From Hyaloraphidium curvatum (Eukaryota > Monoblepharomycota > Hyaloraphidiomycetes > Hyaloraphidiales > Hyaloraphidiaceae): a stretch of DNA of 64,000 bases. The notes under the pieces were generated by a model. That model was given only the letters and a program-made list of their open reading frames with translations, had not been told where the DNA came from and made no database searches. Made by a program: the position numbers and the translations under genes. Positions 1 to 8,879 of the stretch are shown here, piece after piece. Location of the stretch: the NCBI GenBank assembly GCA_025558095.1, contig JAIVFI010000005.1:186001-250000 (forward strand), read 5' to 3'. Within the stretch, counting starts at the first letter, position 1. Every line of letters begins with the position of its first letter.

Positions 1-252
1 CGTCATCTCCGGTGCGTGATTTCCGCGCCCGTCCGGACGGGGCATGTGCTGATCCCGCCCAAAGTCTTCTCCGCCCTCGCCCTCGCGCTGCTGCTCGTGC
101 TGCTCGCGCTGCTGGTCCGCTTCTGCATCCGGCGGAGGCGCGTGGGAACGAGGATGGAGAAATCGGGTTCGATCGCGGGGTTAGTGCCCGAGGTGGCCGA
201 GAAGGGCAAGCTGGACGGGGAGAACGTCTTCCTGAACGTTGCTGAGGAGTGA
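1..252 (+). CDS. C-terminal end of a single-pass membrane protein (partial)
   Basis: The reading frame is open from the first base of the window to a stop at 250-252, so this is the 3' end of a gene that starts outside. About 20 residues in, a strongly hydrophobic Leu/Ala/Val run (encoded at roughly 64-123) is followed at once by a basic stop-transfer cluster (FCIRRRRVGTR) and a 35-residue polar tail. This is the layout of a type I membr protein: outside domain, one membrane span, short cytosolic tail. The tail has no motif I recognise. The family cannot be named because the extracellular part is missing. Confidence reflects the clear hydropathy and frame, not a similarity match. Confidence 0.55.
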   Translation, partial: RHLRCVISAPVRTGHVLIPPKVFSALALALLLVLLALLVRFCIRRRRVGTRMEKSGSIAGLVPEVAEKGKLDGENVFLNVAEE

Positions 253-889
253 AGATCGGAAAACTCGTCGGTGCGGGGCGGCGGAGCTGCCTGTGGGACA
301 CGCTATGCCTTCGAGGCTGGGGCCACAGGACGCTTTCCTCGCCTGGCGTGTGGTGGCATCGCTTGATGGAGTTGGCGGCGCTCGGGGTGGGGACAACTGG
401 TTGGCTTAATCAGGGTCAATCGTGGAGCACTCAGCTGACCTTTCTGGCAACAGGCACATCTGGCAGCATGGCATGCTTTATGTTCGTGAGCTTCGGCAGG
501 GTCGGGGAGAGAGGAGAAAGGAAAGGGAGGAGCGAGTGTACTTGGTCTACCGAGCAATTGCGATCTTGGATTCTGCTGCTACTGGCTTATAGCACCACTG
601 CCATAACTGTGTTACAGTGTCTACAGTATCGAACGCCAATGCCTGAAGGCTTCGGGTTTCCTGGGTGCCGGTCCCGCGGGATCATCGAGAATCCTCGTCG
701 TGCTTATACTGCATCGAAAAAAACAGGCTGGGAACAGAAGTTGGCATAATCTACTTTCCAGTTTTGTAGCGCCTTGCTCCGAGTCGGTGAGCATGGAGTC
801 ATCTCATCGCGAAGGGGGAAAGTCGGCTGAACTCCCAAAAGGTGGCGTCGAAGGGCGACTTGCCATTGCGTTTCCGCCTCGCCGCGACC
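253..889. other. Intergenic stretch, nothing recognised
   Basis: About 640 bases between the partial gene and the hydrolase that starts at 890. Its base composition is lower in GC than the neighbouring coding DNA. I see no RNA gene, repeat or convincing short exon. The open frames here lack an ATG in good context and show no family pattern. It probably holds the 3' end of the first gene and the promoter of the second. Confidence 0.5.
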
Positions 890-2404
890 ATGGCACAACA
901 GCGCCTGGTGTCAGACATCGCGTACTACGTCACGACGCCGCTGACGATCCTGGCGGCGGACGCGCGGGCCGCGGCGCTGCACGCTGTTCCTGCGCTCGGC
1001 AGAGTGCTCCCCACCGATGGCGCCGAGTCGCACCCGGGATGGCCGCTCGAGTACGCCCGAGCCGTTGCGGTCAGCCGCAATCTTCTCTGTATAGACCGAC
1101 ACCGACATAGCGTCGAACGGATCCGCCGAATCGAAGCAGCGCGCGACCGTTTCATCGCCTCTGTCGACGCCGCCAAGCACAGGACACCGGCGACGAAAGC
1201 GCACCAATGGACCCTGGCCGTGGACAGGCGGAAGCTGGACTCGCTGGAGAGGTTGCACAGCGGCTCCATCCCCGACTGGGCGGGCGTTTTGGGCGCTCCT
1301 GGGGAGCTGACGTGGCGTGTGCCCGAGGAGATTGAGGAACCGACTGCAGAGCATGCTCCCAGGCTTCCGGGCCGGAAACCTTCGGAGGAGATCATTCGGG
1401 TCGCGTGCGAGTACGTGCCGGCGCCATCAGATCCTTCCGAAGAGCCGGGAGCGAAAGCGCCGAAGCTCATTGTGCTGCTTCCCGGTGGCGGACTTGCCTT
1501 TGGGTCCGCGACGGGCGTACGGCCCTTTGCGCGGCGCTTGGCAGCTTTGCACCGCGCGCCAGTACTTTCGCTGACTTATCGGAAGCCGCCGGAGTACCCA
1601 TTCCCGGCCGGCGTGCGAGATTCGGCCTGCCTCCTCGGCTTCCTCACCGGTTCGCTTCCAACAGAGCTTTTCGATTCGTCGACTACGATCCCCCTCCAAA
1701 GGGCGTTCAAGCCGGAAGAGGTGCTGCTCGTCGGCAACAGCGCAGGCGGCGGTGTTTTGCTCTCGTCGCTGCTCTACCTCCGGCGATTCCTCCCCACGCC
1801 TGCCGACTCGACCTCCTTCCTCGGCTCGGTTCTCATTTCACCGTGGCTGGATTTGCGTTGCACTGGCCCGTCTTGGGAACTGAACGGGGCCAAAGACATC
1901 CTCCCGCCTTTCCTTCGCAACGGAGTTGATGGCCGAATCTACGGCTCGTCGCGTAACCCGGTCGGCGGCTACCTCGAAGGTCACGGTGGGGCCAGGACCG
2001 GATGGCATGACGGCCCGATGCAGCCTTCGTCCGCGCTCCTCTCGCATCCGCTTCTTTCTCCGGCACTTGCTCCCCCCGACTTGCTCGCTTCGCTCCCTCC
2101 GACCCTTCTGCACTCGGGCTCTCGAGAGGCCCTCTTGTCCGACGCCGCTGCCTTGCATGCTTCGCCGGCACGTACTGCTTGGGCCCTGCAGCGCGAAATG
2201 TGCCACGATTTCCGGATGCACGACGGCACGTATGTTCGTGCGGCAACGGAGGCGGAGAGGGGTTGGGTTGAAGATCTTGCCCGGGGCAGGGCTGGAGTAG
2301 GGAAGCGAGTTGTGGAGGTGACGGGAGAGCCCGCGGGCGCCTGGGAGGGATGGAAAGTAGGGCAAACAGGATGGCAGGGGAGCGCAGCATTGCAAGCTGC
2401 TTGA
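890..2404 (+). CDS. Alpha/beta hydrolase, hormone-sensitive-lipase-like esterase family
   Basis: One uninterrupted exon of 504 codons starting at the ATG at 890 (context CGACCATGG); the frame is open upstream but has no earlier ATG. A PGGG oxyanion motif near residue 200 (family usual HGGG, here with Pro for His) is followed by the nucleophile elbow GNSAGG with Ser284 and by LGSVLISPWLDL, the layout of the alpha/beta-hydrolase-3 (HSL/arylacetamide deacetylase) family. A CHDF motif near residue 440 is the likely catalytic His. The first 150 residues form a divergent cap region. These enzymes hydrolyse carboxyl esters or acyl glycerols; the substrate cannot be read from sequence. It ends 61 bases before the convergent gene at 2466. 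Confidence 0.85.
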   Translation: MAQQRLVSDIAYYVTTPLTILAADARAAALHAVPALGRVLPTDGAESHPGWPLEYARAVAVSRNLLCIDRHRHSVERIRRIEAARDRFIASVDAAKHRTPATKAHQWTLAVDRRKLDSLERLHSGSIPDWAGVLGAPGELTWRVPEEIEEPTAEHAPRLPGRKPSEEIIRVACEYVPAPSDPSEEPGAKAPKLIVLLPGGGLAFGSATGVRPFARRLAALHRAPVLSLTYRKPPEYPFPAGVRDSACLLGFLTGSLPTELFDSSTTIPLQRAFKPEEVLLVGNSAGGGVLLSSLLYLRRFLPTPADSTSFLGSVLISPWLDLRCTGPSWELNGAKDILPPFLRNGVDGRIYGSSRNPVGGYLEGHGGARTGWHDGPMQPSSALLSHPLLSPALAPPDLLASLPPTLLHSGSREALLSDAAALHASPARTAWALQREMCHDFRMHDGTYVRAATEAERGWVEDLARGRAGVGKRVVEVTGEPAGAWEGWKVGQTGWQGSAALQAA

Positions 2405-2465
2405 GCAAAGGGGCTGCTGGCATGGGAAGAACGATGAAGGTAGACATAGAGTTTCAATTCGGTGC

Positions 2466-3785
2466 TCAATTCTTGTCTCTACGACCTGCGCCGAACTTCG
2501 CTTCCATTTCCTGCCTTGCAATCCAAGCAGCATTTGCTTGCGGCGCCTCCACATCCGACTTCCTCACAATCTCACCTCTCCGTACCGACTTCTTCAATCG
2601 CACACCGTGCGCGAGCCCGATCGGCAGCGTGCCCTCGTGCGAGGCAAGTGCCGATGGCACGAGGCGACCGTAAACCGTCCAACCTCCCTCTCCGTCGAGC
2701 ATCTCGCCTGCATTCAGATCCTTCTTGGCCACAGATGCCACGTCCCCGAGCCACGACCTCGCCTGCCCAGTGGGCTCGCCACGCAGCGCGGCGTTGAGCA
2801 CGCTGATGCCCAGCTCGAGGCCGATCAGGTGGAACGGTTTGTACATCGCCGCATACCATCCGCATGGGCTCGTTCGGAGGCCGTACTGCTTGAAGCATGC
2901 GGCAGCGTAGCTGTTGGGAGCGCGGAAGACGGCAAAGACGCCCCAGCGCAGGTCGTTGGGGACTTCGCGCCCGTCGCGATAAAGAGACGATACGACCTCG
3001 ACAGTCCCTGTGCGCTCAAGCATGCCGCCAGCCTCCTTGGGTACAAGCACGGAGGCCAACGACTCCGCGGGGCACGGAGGAAAGAGTAGTCCGTCGTCGC
3101 GGTGTGGAGGGAGGCCGCACGCATTCGCCACCGCCGCCATCTCGATGGCGCTTTTGGTGCCATCCAAAAAGCTGTTGAACATCTGAGAATTCATACCGGC
3201 CTTTTTGGCCTCCTCCGAAGAGAGGCCGTAGTGTTTCCACACCCCGTCGGGTGTCACCTCGTGATACTCGGGCAAGTACTTGGTCCCCTTGCCTGCAGCG
3301 ACGACCTCAAAGCCGGCCGATCGCGCCCAGTCTACGATTTCCGCGATGAGTGCCGGTTGGTCCCCGTATGCCAGCGAGTACACGACGCCGGCGTCCCTGG
3401 CTTCCGCGGCGAGCAGCGGGCCGACCAGACAATCCGCCTCGACGTTCACCATGACGACGTGCTTCCGGTTCCTGAACGCCTCGCGGGCATGGGCGATTCC
3501 CGCGGCCGGGCTGCCCGTGGCCTCCACCACGACGTCCACGTCTTCTCTGGCGGCAAGCTCCGCCCCGGATTTGAGGAATGAAGTCCGGGCCGTGCGCTCC
3601 GAAGACCAGCCCACTTCGCGGACAGCTGCCCGGGCACGCGAAGGATCCAAGTCGGCGATGGCGGTCACTTCCAGGCCACGCGAGGTAGGAACCTGGTTCA
3701 GGAACATGGAGCCAAACTTTCCAGAGCCGATGAGGCCGACCCGAATGGGATTGGCCCTCGAAAGAAGCAGCGATTGAAGGCTCAT
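2466..3785 (-). CDS. NAD(P)-dependent oxidoreductase of the DRL/homoserine-dehydrogenase-like family with C-terminal SAF domain
   Basis: Single exon, 439 residues, ATG at 3785. The N-terminus has a Rossmann dinucleotide motif (RVGLIGSGKFG, residues 15-25) and then DVVVEATGSP and HVVMVNVEAD, typical of the homoserine-dehydrogenase-like NAD-binding domain. The middle (MYKPFHLIGLELGISVLNA) matches the catalytic domain of the DXR-like (DRL) oxidoreductases, and the last 60 residues (LPIGLAHGVRLKKSVRRGE) look like a SAF domain. Bacterial DRL proteins can reduce deoxyxylulose phosphate, but other members serve sugar-acid pathways, so the substrate here is open. The three-part order is normal for the family. 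Intronless state and bacterial-type architecture fit an old transfer, without proving it. Confidence 0.8.
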   Translation of the reverse strand: MSLQSLLLSRANPIRVGLIGSGKFGSMFLNQVPTSRGLEVTAIADLDPSRARAAVREVGWSSERTARTSFLKSGAELAAREDVDVVVEATGSPAAGIAHAREAFRNRKHVVMVNVEADCLVGPLLAAEARDAGVVYSLAYGDQPALIAEIVDWARSAGFEVVAAGKGTKYLPEYHEVTPDGVWKHYGLSSEEAKKAGMNSQMFNSFLDGTKSAIEMAAVANACGLPPHRDDGLLFPPCPAESLASVLVPKEAGGMLERTGTVEVVSSLYRDGREVPNDLRWGVFAVFRAPNSYAAACFKQYGLRTSPCGWYAAMYKPFHLIGLELGISVLNAALRGEPTGQARSWLGDVASVAKKDLNAGEMLDGEGGWTVYGRLVPSALASHEGTLPIGLAHGVRLKKSVRRGEIVRKSDVEAPQANAAWIARQEMEAKFGAGRRDKN

Positions 3786-4067
3786 TTCGACCCCTCGTTT
3801 GAAGCACCGTCAAGGGGAAACAAGGTCTTTGAGGGTATCGTCCGATATCGGACCCCTCCAATCTTTGCGAGAGGAAGCTTTCCTTGCCGAACTCCCTAAG
3901 GTCGAGCGCTGCCTCGCGGTCGTTGTTCGGGTTGACTTCCGCGCAGTTCGCCGCTCGCCACCACCGCCGTCTCCCGCGCACCTCAAAGCTTTCCTGGCCC
4001 TTGAGGGGCTCGTAAAGAAGCTTGACATCGTTTTCCACATCTTTTGAACTCTGCGCCGTCCGCCGCC

Positions 4068-5283
4068 ATGGCTCCCGCACTGAGCGAGGCCCAGCTGAAG
4101 CAGTTTTCGGAAGAGGGCTGGCTGCTCATCCCCAACGTCTTCTCGCCCACCGAATGCGAGCTGCTCCGGCGCGAGGCCGAGGCCATCTACTCGCAGCAGC
4201 GGCAGGAGATATTCCGGGAGAAGAGCGGGGCGCCGCGGACGGCCTTCGCCGCTCACACGTACAATACCGCTTTCGGAGCTCTGGGGAGGGACGGGAGGCT
4301 GCTGGCACCCGTCGAGCAGATTTTCGGGGAGAGGACTTACATGGTTAGGATCCGGCTGCAGAATGGAGGCCAGCTATTGGGCAGGAGCCGGCGGCGTGGC
4401 CGATTCGTGGCACTGGAACTGACAACGCCCTCTCTCCCAGCACCAGTTCAAAATCAACGCCAAGGCGGCTTTCACTGGAGAAGTCTGGCAGTGGCATCAG
4501 GTCTGTGTGTCGATGTTGCCCTTTCGCAGCTCCAGGATTACTCACGCTCGATCTCGCACACTTCTTTCCTTTGAACGACTCCTCTCCTCTGTGAACCTCT
4601 TCTCTCTTCTACGAACCTGCTCTTCTCTTCTGCTTATTTTCTGGCGCTCATTTCTGCGGTCCTCGCACCTCCGCCTCATGGTTCGTGCCTGCAGGACTAC
4701 GGCACGTGGCTCCGAGACGATGGAATGCCGGAACCGCGAGCCATGAACATCGCCGTCTTCCTGGATCCGGTCATGGCGATCAACGGACCCCTGATGGTGT
4801 GCACCCTCGCCTGCTTTTCTATCGCGTTCCGAGCTAAAGCTTCCCCAGCTCATCCCCCGCTCGCACCGCGCCGGCAACCTCAAAGCCGGCCACGACCGCT
4901 CGACCACCAACTACCCCCTCTGGACGCTCGACGAAGGCGACGTCGCCCGCCTCGCGGACGAGGGCGGCATTGTCGCGCCCACCGGCGCCGCGGGCTCGGT
5001 GCTCCTCTTCCACGGGAACCTCGTGGTGCGCCCCGCCCCGGCTTCCCCGCTTGACCCGTGCTCACGCCCCGTCCCGCAGCACGGCTCGGCACCCAACATC
5101 ACCCCGTACCCCCGCCGCATCGTCTACCTCACCCTCAACGCCGTGTCGAACCACATCCGCACCCCCACGCGGCCCGACTGGATCGCGCACAGGGACTTTG
5201 CGCCGATACAGCACGGGCCGCCGGGGGAGCTGGAGGCGATGGCCAGGGCGGGAGGGGCCGCGGGGCCGGAGGCGAGGCTGTGA
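4068..5283 (+). CDS. Phytanoyl-CoA dioxygenase family protein, ectoine-hydroxylase-like
   Basis: Five exons: 4068-4343, 4441-4500, 4695-4796, 4849-5025 and 5080-5283, giving 272 residues; all junctions are GT-AG and phase 0. The spliced protein has the Fe(II)/2-oxoglutarate facial triad: His111-x-Asp113 in WHQD and the distal His206 in HGSAPN, with Arg217/218 a few residues on to bind 2-oxoglutarate. DGMPEPRAMNIAVFLDP and LIPRSH are the blocks shared by ectoine hydroxylase (EctD) and related amino-acid hydroxylases. It should hydroxylate a small soluble substrate in the cytosol. No ectoine synthesis gene is in the window, so ectoine as substrate is speculative. The intergenic spacer to the divergent oxidoreductase is 282 bases. 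Confidence 0.88.
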
Positions 5284-6088
5284 TGGGTGCGGCCGCCGGG
5301 GGGGAATCGTTGCGAGGTTCTTGCAGGATTCTGTGTCGTTCGGGATGCAACGTGCAATCGAAAAGCCCACGTCTACTCTCCTTCTTGACGAGTCAACGAT
5401 CGTTCGTCGCAATCTTTTGATTGCAGGCGTATGTGGCCGGCCAGGATGCCGTCGAGGCAGGCATGCCGCAGATTGTTGCGGGCGCAACATCCCGCACCCG
5501 CAACTCTGCCGCAACGCCAAGCCTCCCGGTCCGGCCACTCGGAGCTACATCCTCGCGTTTCTCGGCCGCCAGAACCCGCAGCTTCCTGCCGTGCGGAGTT
5601 TTCGCGGCGTCCCTGACTTGCTGAGCGGGCGGCTCGTAAAACCCCCCTCGGCCCGAGCGGGCGGAAGGCCCTTCGTCGGCCGCGGGAGGAGGCCTGCGGC
5701 CCGCGCGACGTCGAATTGGAAGTTCGAATTCGATGCCTGCGCATTCGCGCCGCATGAATTTGCATGGGCGGGCCGCGGACGGGGGGCCGGAACGACCGCC
5801 TGCGGCGTACCTCCCGCCCGCCCGACTCCGGCGCCGGAACGCGCCTCCCGGACCCTGCGGACGGCCCTGGACAGCTTCACGGACAGCTCCGGACATCTCC
5901 TTGACCGCGAATGACCGAGTGCTATTATATATGTGATGGTGCCACTTGACTTTGTCGATGACATGCAGGCCCTTTTGCGTCGCCGGCAACACAGAGTCTA
6001 TCGTGCCGCGCATGCGCCTTGATCCTCCTCCATTCCATTAGTTACCCCAGCAGTCACAAACCCAAAACGGAGCTGCGAAAAAGAAAGC
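5284..6088. other. Convergent intergenic region, nothing recognised
   Basis: About 800 bases between the 3' ends of the dioxygenase gene (+) and the secreted-protein gene (-). The longest open frame inside (5393-6013, minus strand) has a shuffled, Arg/Pro/Gly-rich composition and no splice-supported extension. An AT-rich patch (TATTATATATG, near 5923) stands out from the surrounding GC-rich DNA. I see no gene, RNA or repeat. Confidence 0.45.
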
Positions 6089-7529
6089 CTAGAAAGCCTC
6101 GGGGGCGGGCGTGGCCAGGGCCTTGAGCGCCCGGCGGAACTTGCCGTCGGCGTCGCGGCGGCCGATCATCTCGCGGCGGCCGAGGCGGAACGTGTTGGTC
6201 TCCTGCATGCGGGGCGGGGCGTCAGGGGGTTGCGCAGGAGATGCTTCGCCGGAGGGGGACCCACCGTGACCGTGACCGGGATGCTGGTGGCACCGGGGGG
6301 GATGTCGGGCTGGCCCGCGGCGTTGGAGGCGAAAATCGTCGTGCCCTGCGCAGGAGCGCCGGCCACAATCACGAGCGCGAAGCTCCCGGGGAACGGAAGG
6401 GGGTTGGCGAGCCTGATGACGCAAGAGCCGGAGGCATCCGTGGTGCAACGGCCGAGCTCGGCAGTGCTGGGGAGCGGACCCTGGAGCGCGACAGTGGCGC
6501 CCGCAACCGGGTTGCCCTGACGGTCGAGAAGACCTGTGCGAAAAGGAGCACACGTCAGCATGTCAAGGACACCATCGTCATGCACACGCACGGCGGACGG
6601 TCTGCGAGAAGACGGAAACCGGCACGGAGGCAGCAGCCGACTGCGTGGCGGTCCTGGTGACGGTCTTGGTGGCGGTCTTGACGGTGGTGGTCTTGACACG
6701 GGTGGTGGTCTTGGTGCGGGTGGTGAACCGGGTCGAGCGCGGGCAGCACAGCCGGACGTTGCCGCCGTTGTTGTTGGCGTTGGCGCCGAGGCGGGGGTTG
6801 ACGCCGTTGGGGCAGGCCGGGCACAGGTTGCGGGCAAAGAGCTCGTGGCCGGGGGCCTCGGAGTACTCCTCGTCGACCTCCTCGGCGGCGTTGACCTCGG
6901 GCACCTCGGGCACGTCGCGCTCGGCGACGTCGACCTCGGGGGCGGCGACCTCCTCCTCCGCGACCTCGGGCTCGGGCAGGGAGCGCTCCTCCACCTCGGG
7001 CACGACGTCGCGCTCCATGCGGCGGCGGTTCAGGGTGGTGGTAGTGACGGTGCGGGTGACGGTCCTGGTGCGCTTGACGGTCTTGATGGCGGTCTTGGTG
7101 GTGAACTTGGTGGAGACGACGACCCTGGGGCGTTTGGGGCTGTGGGAGGGGGGAGGGGGGAGGGGGACCTGTCAGCACCTCGCCGATGGCAGCGGCCGGC
7201 CGGCGCCCACCAGCAGCAGTCACCGCCGACGCTCTGGCCGGACACGCTGCGGCGGGGCGGGGGAGGAGTCAGCGGGGGCGATGCGGGGCGCGGGGGGGGG
7301 ACCGACCAGGTGTTGCCCTTCACCCAGGAGATCTGGTTGTTCGAGTTGGGCGACACGCCCTGGGCGGCGGCGGGGGCGGCGCCGAGCAGCGCGGCCGCGG
7401 CGCACAGCGCCAGGACGGCCAGGAGGGCCTGCGGGGGGCGTGGCGCGGGGAGCGGGGGAGCGCGGTGAGTCGCCGCGCGGCACCGATCCGGGCGGCCGCG
7501 CGCACCTTCGACGCGGACAGCTGCATCAT
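6089..7529 (-). CDS. Secreted protein with Cys-rich start, two Thr/Lys-rich segments, acidic block and C-terminal beta-sandwich
   Basis: Six exons read on the minus strand: 7506-7529, 7307-7428, 7211-7246, 6592-7139, 6265-6533 and 6089-6202 (370 residues). Joining exons 1 and 2 creates a clean signal peptide (MMQLSASK then a Leu/Ala core ending AAAQ), which supports the model. Then come a Cys cluster (GGDCCC), a Thr/Lys/Arg repeat (TKT/TRT units), a long acidic Glu/Val stretch, a second Cys pair (LCCPR) with another TKT repeat, and a domain starting GNPVAGATVALQGP that looks like an Ig-like or Cna-B-type beta sandwich. It is probably a wall or surface protein. The family is unknown to me. The third intron's donor (GTGGGC at 7210) was chosen over a nearer one that would leave a 29-base intron. 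Confidence 0.6.
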
Positions 7530-8879
7530 GCCGGCGGCGCGGGGGCGGCGGGCGCGGAGGGCGGGCTGCCGGGCACAGACGCGGGGGGAGGAGAAGACTC
7601 GCGTCTGCCGCAGCGCAGGGCTGGTGAATCTGACTTCATGTTGGGCTCATCGCAAACCAATGGCCTCTCCGCGTCCCCGCCGGCCCCATCACGCCGTCCG
7701 TCCGCCACAGCGGGGGGCGCAGGTGGATCAGGAACCTCTGCCGACGCTCGGATGGGCCCCCGGACAGGCACAGGACGACCTTCGAGCGTCGGACTCTCCA
7801 CAGCCTGCATCAGCCAGGCGCATAGCTCACCCCAATCAGATTCTCATGGAAAGACGAGTCATAGGCACTTTGCAGGGCCCCCTGCCCCGCAGTCGGCCGC
7901 CAATCGCACGTCCATTGACCACACGCAGTTCCTCCGGCCGGCCGCGGGCGGTTCCGACGTCTTCCAGCGCGCGAAAACGAATAAACAGAATCCTATCGCA
8001 TTCCTTTTCGGATACCGGACCGGTGCCCCCGCCCCGCGCCGCCCCCCTGCCCCCTCCGCACCCCCCGATCGGACCAAACACCTCGGAATCCCGCCATACC
8101 CCGGCGGCGGCCGCGCTTCGGCTTCGGCGCCCCGTCGCCGCGGGGGAGGGCGGTCCCCCTCGCTGCGTCCCTGACGCCTTCAGGGGTCCTTCGCCCCGAA
8201 CGTCCGCAGCCGCAGCACGCTTTCCCCGCGGTCCATAAAAGTCAAATGAGTGGCGTTGGACGTAGTTCCGACAGCCATCCGCCGCAGCAGACGATTTACA
8301 GAGCCGCGATGTCCCCGGCAGATAGGGAACCCCGAAAGGGAAGCCACAACTGTGAGGCCGTCGGCTTCGGCCCCGTTCCGCGGACATCCCCCGCTCCCCG
8401 TACTGTGTCTCCGGCAAGAATAGAAGCCATCCAGCCGCCGATTGGCAGCTGTTCCCTGGGCGAGCGGTCGGGTGCGAAAGGGCGGGCGAGGGACCCGCAG
8501 CCGATCGCCCATCGCCCCACATCGAGCCCGCAGGCTTAGAGCCCCGGGTCCAGTTTCGGTGGCGGATGGCCCGTCGGCCTTCCTGTTTGCCGTGCGAAGC
8601 CGTCCCTGTTCCGGTGACCCATCGATCGCCCCGGGCCAGCGACCGCGAGGCATCCCGTGCCGCCGTGCGACAAAGAGCAACAGCGGCGCTGAAATTGCTT
8701 GTATGGAGCGGAAGAGACGCGGTTCGACGGGTACATTTCTTGAAATGCGCTTGGGGGCCGAGTTGGATAGTGGGACCATGAGTCTGGCCTGCCACGCCAA
8801 GGCACACGCAGCGTTCCAAAGACGGTCGATGTTGGGCCCCGCGGCCCGAAATCGGGGCACCGACACCGGTGGCGGGGCA
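7530..8879. other. Long divergent intergenic region (shared promoter area)
   Basis: About 1,350 bases between the secreted-protein gene (-) and the glycosyltransferase gene (+), both of which enter the secretory pathway. No exon with family support was found on either strand. The glycosyltransferase frame is open upstream to about 8442 with other ATGs (for example 8703), but translation from 8880 gives the expected short cytoplasmic tail. A TATA-like CCATAAAAG lies near 8232. No repeat or RNA gene was seen. Confidence 0.45.

Noticed and set aside
5393..6013. A 206-codon minus-strand frame in a convergent spacer
   Set aside because: No family pattern, no splice support, Arg/Gly/Pro shuffle typical of non-coding GC-rich DNA.
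7140..7168. A 29-base intron in the secreted-protein gene (GTCCCC...CACAG)
   Set aside because: Too short and with a poor donor; the donor GTGGGC at 7210 gives a 71-base intron in the same phase and a repeat-like GGDCCC-P sequence.
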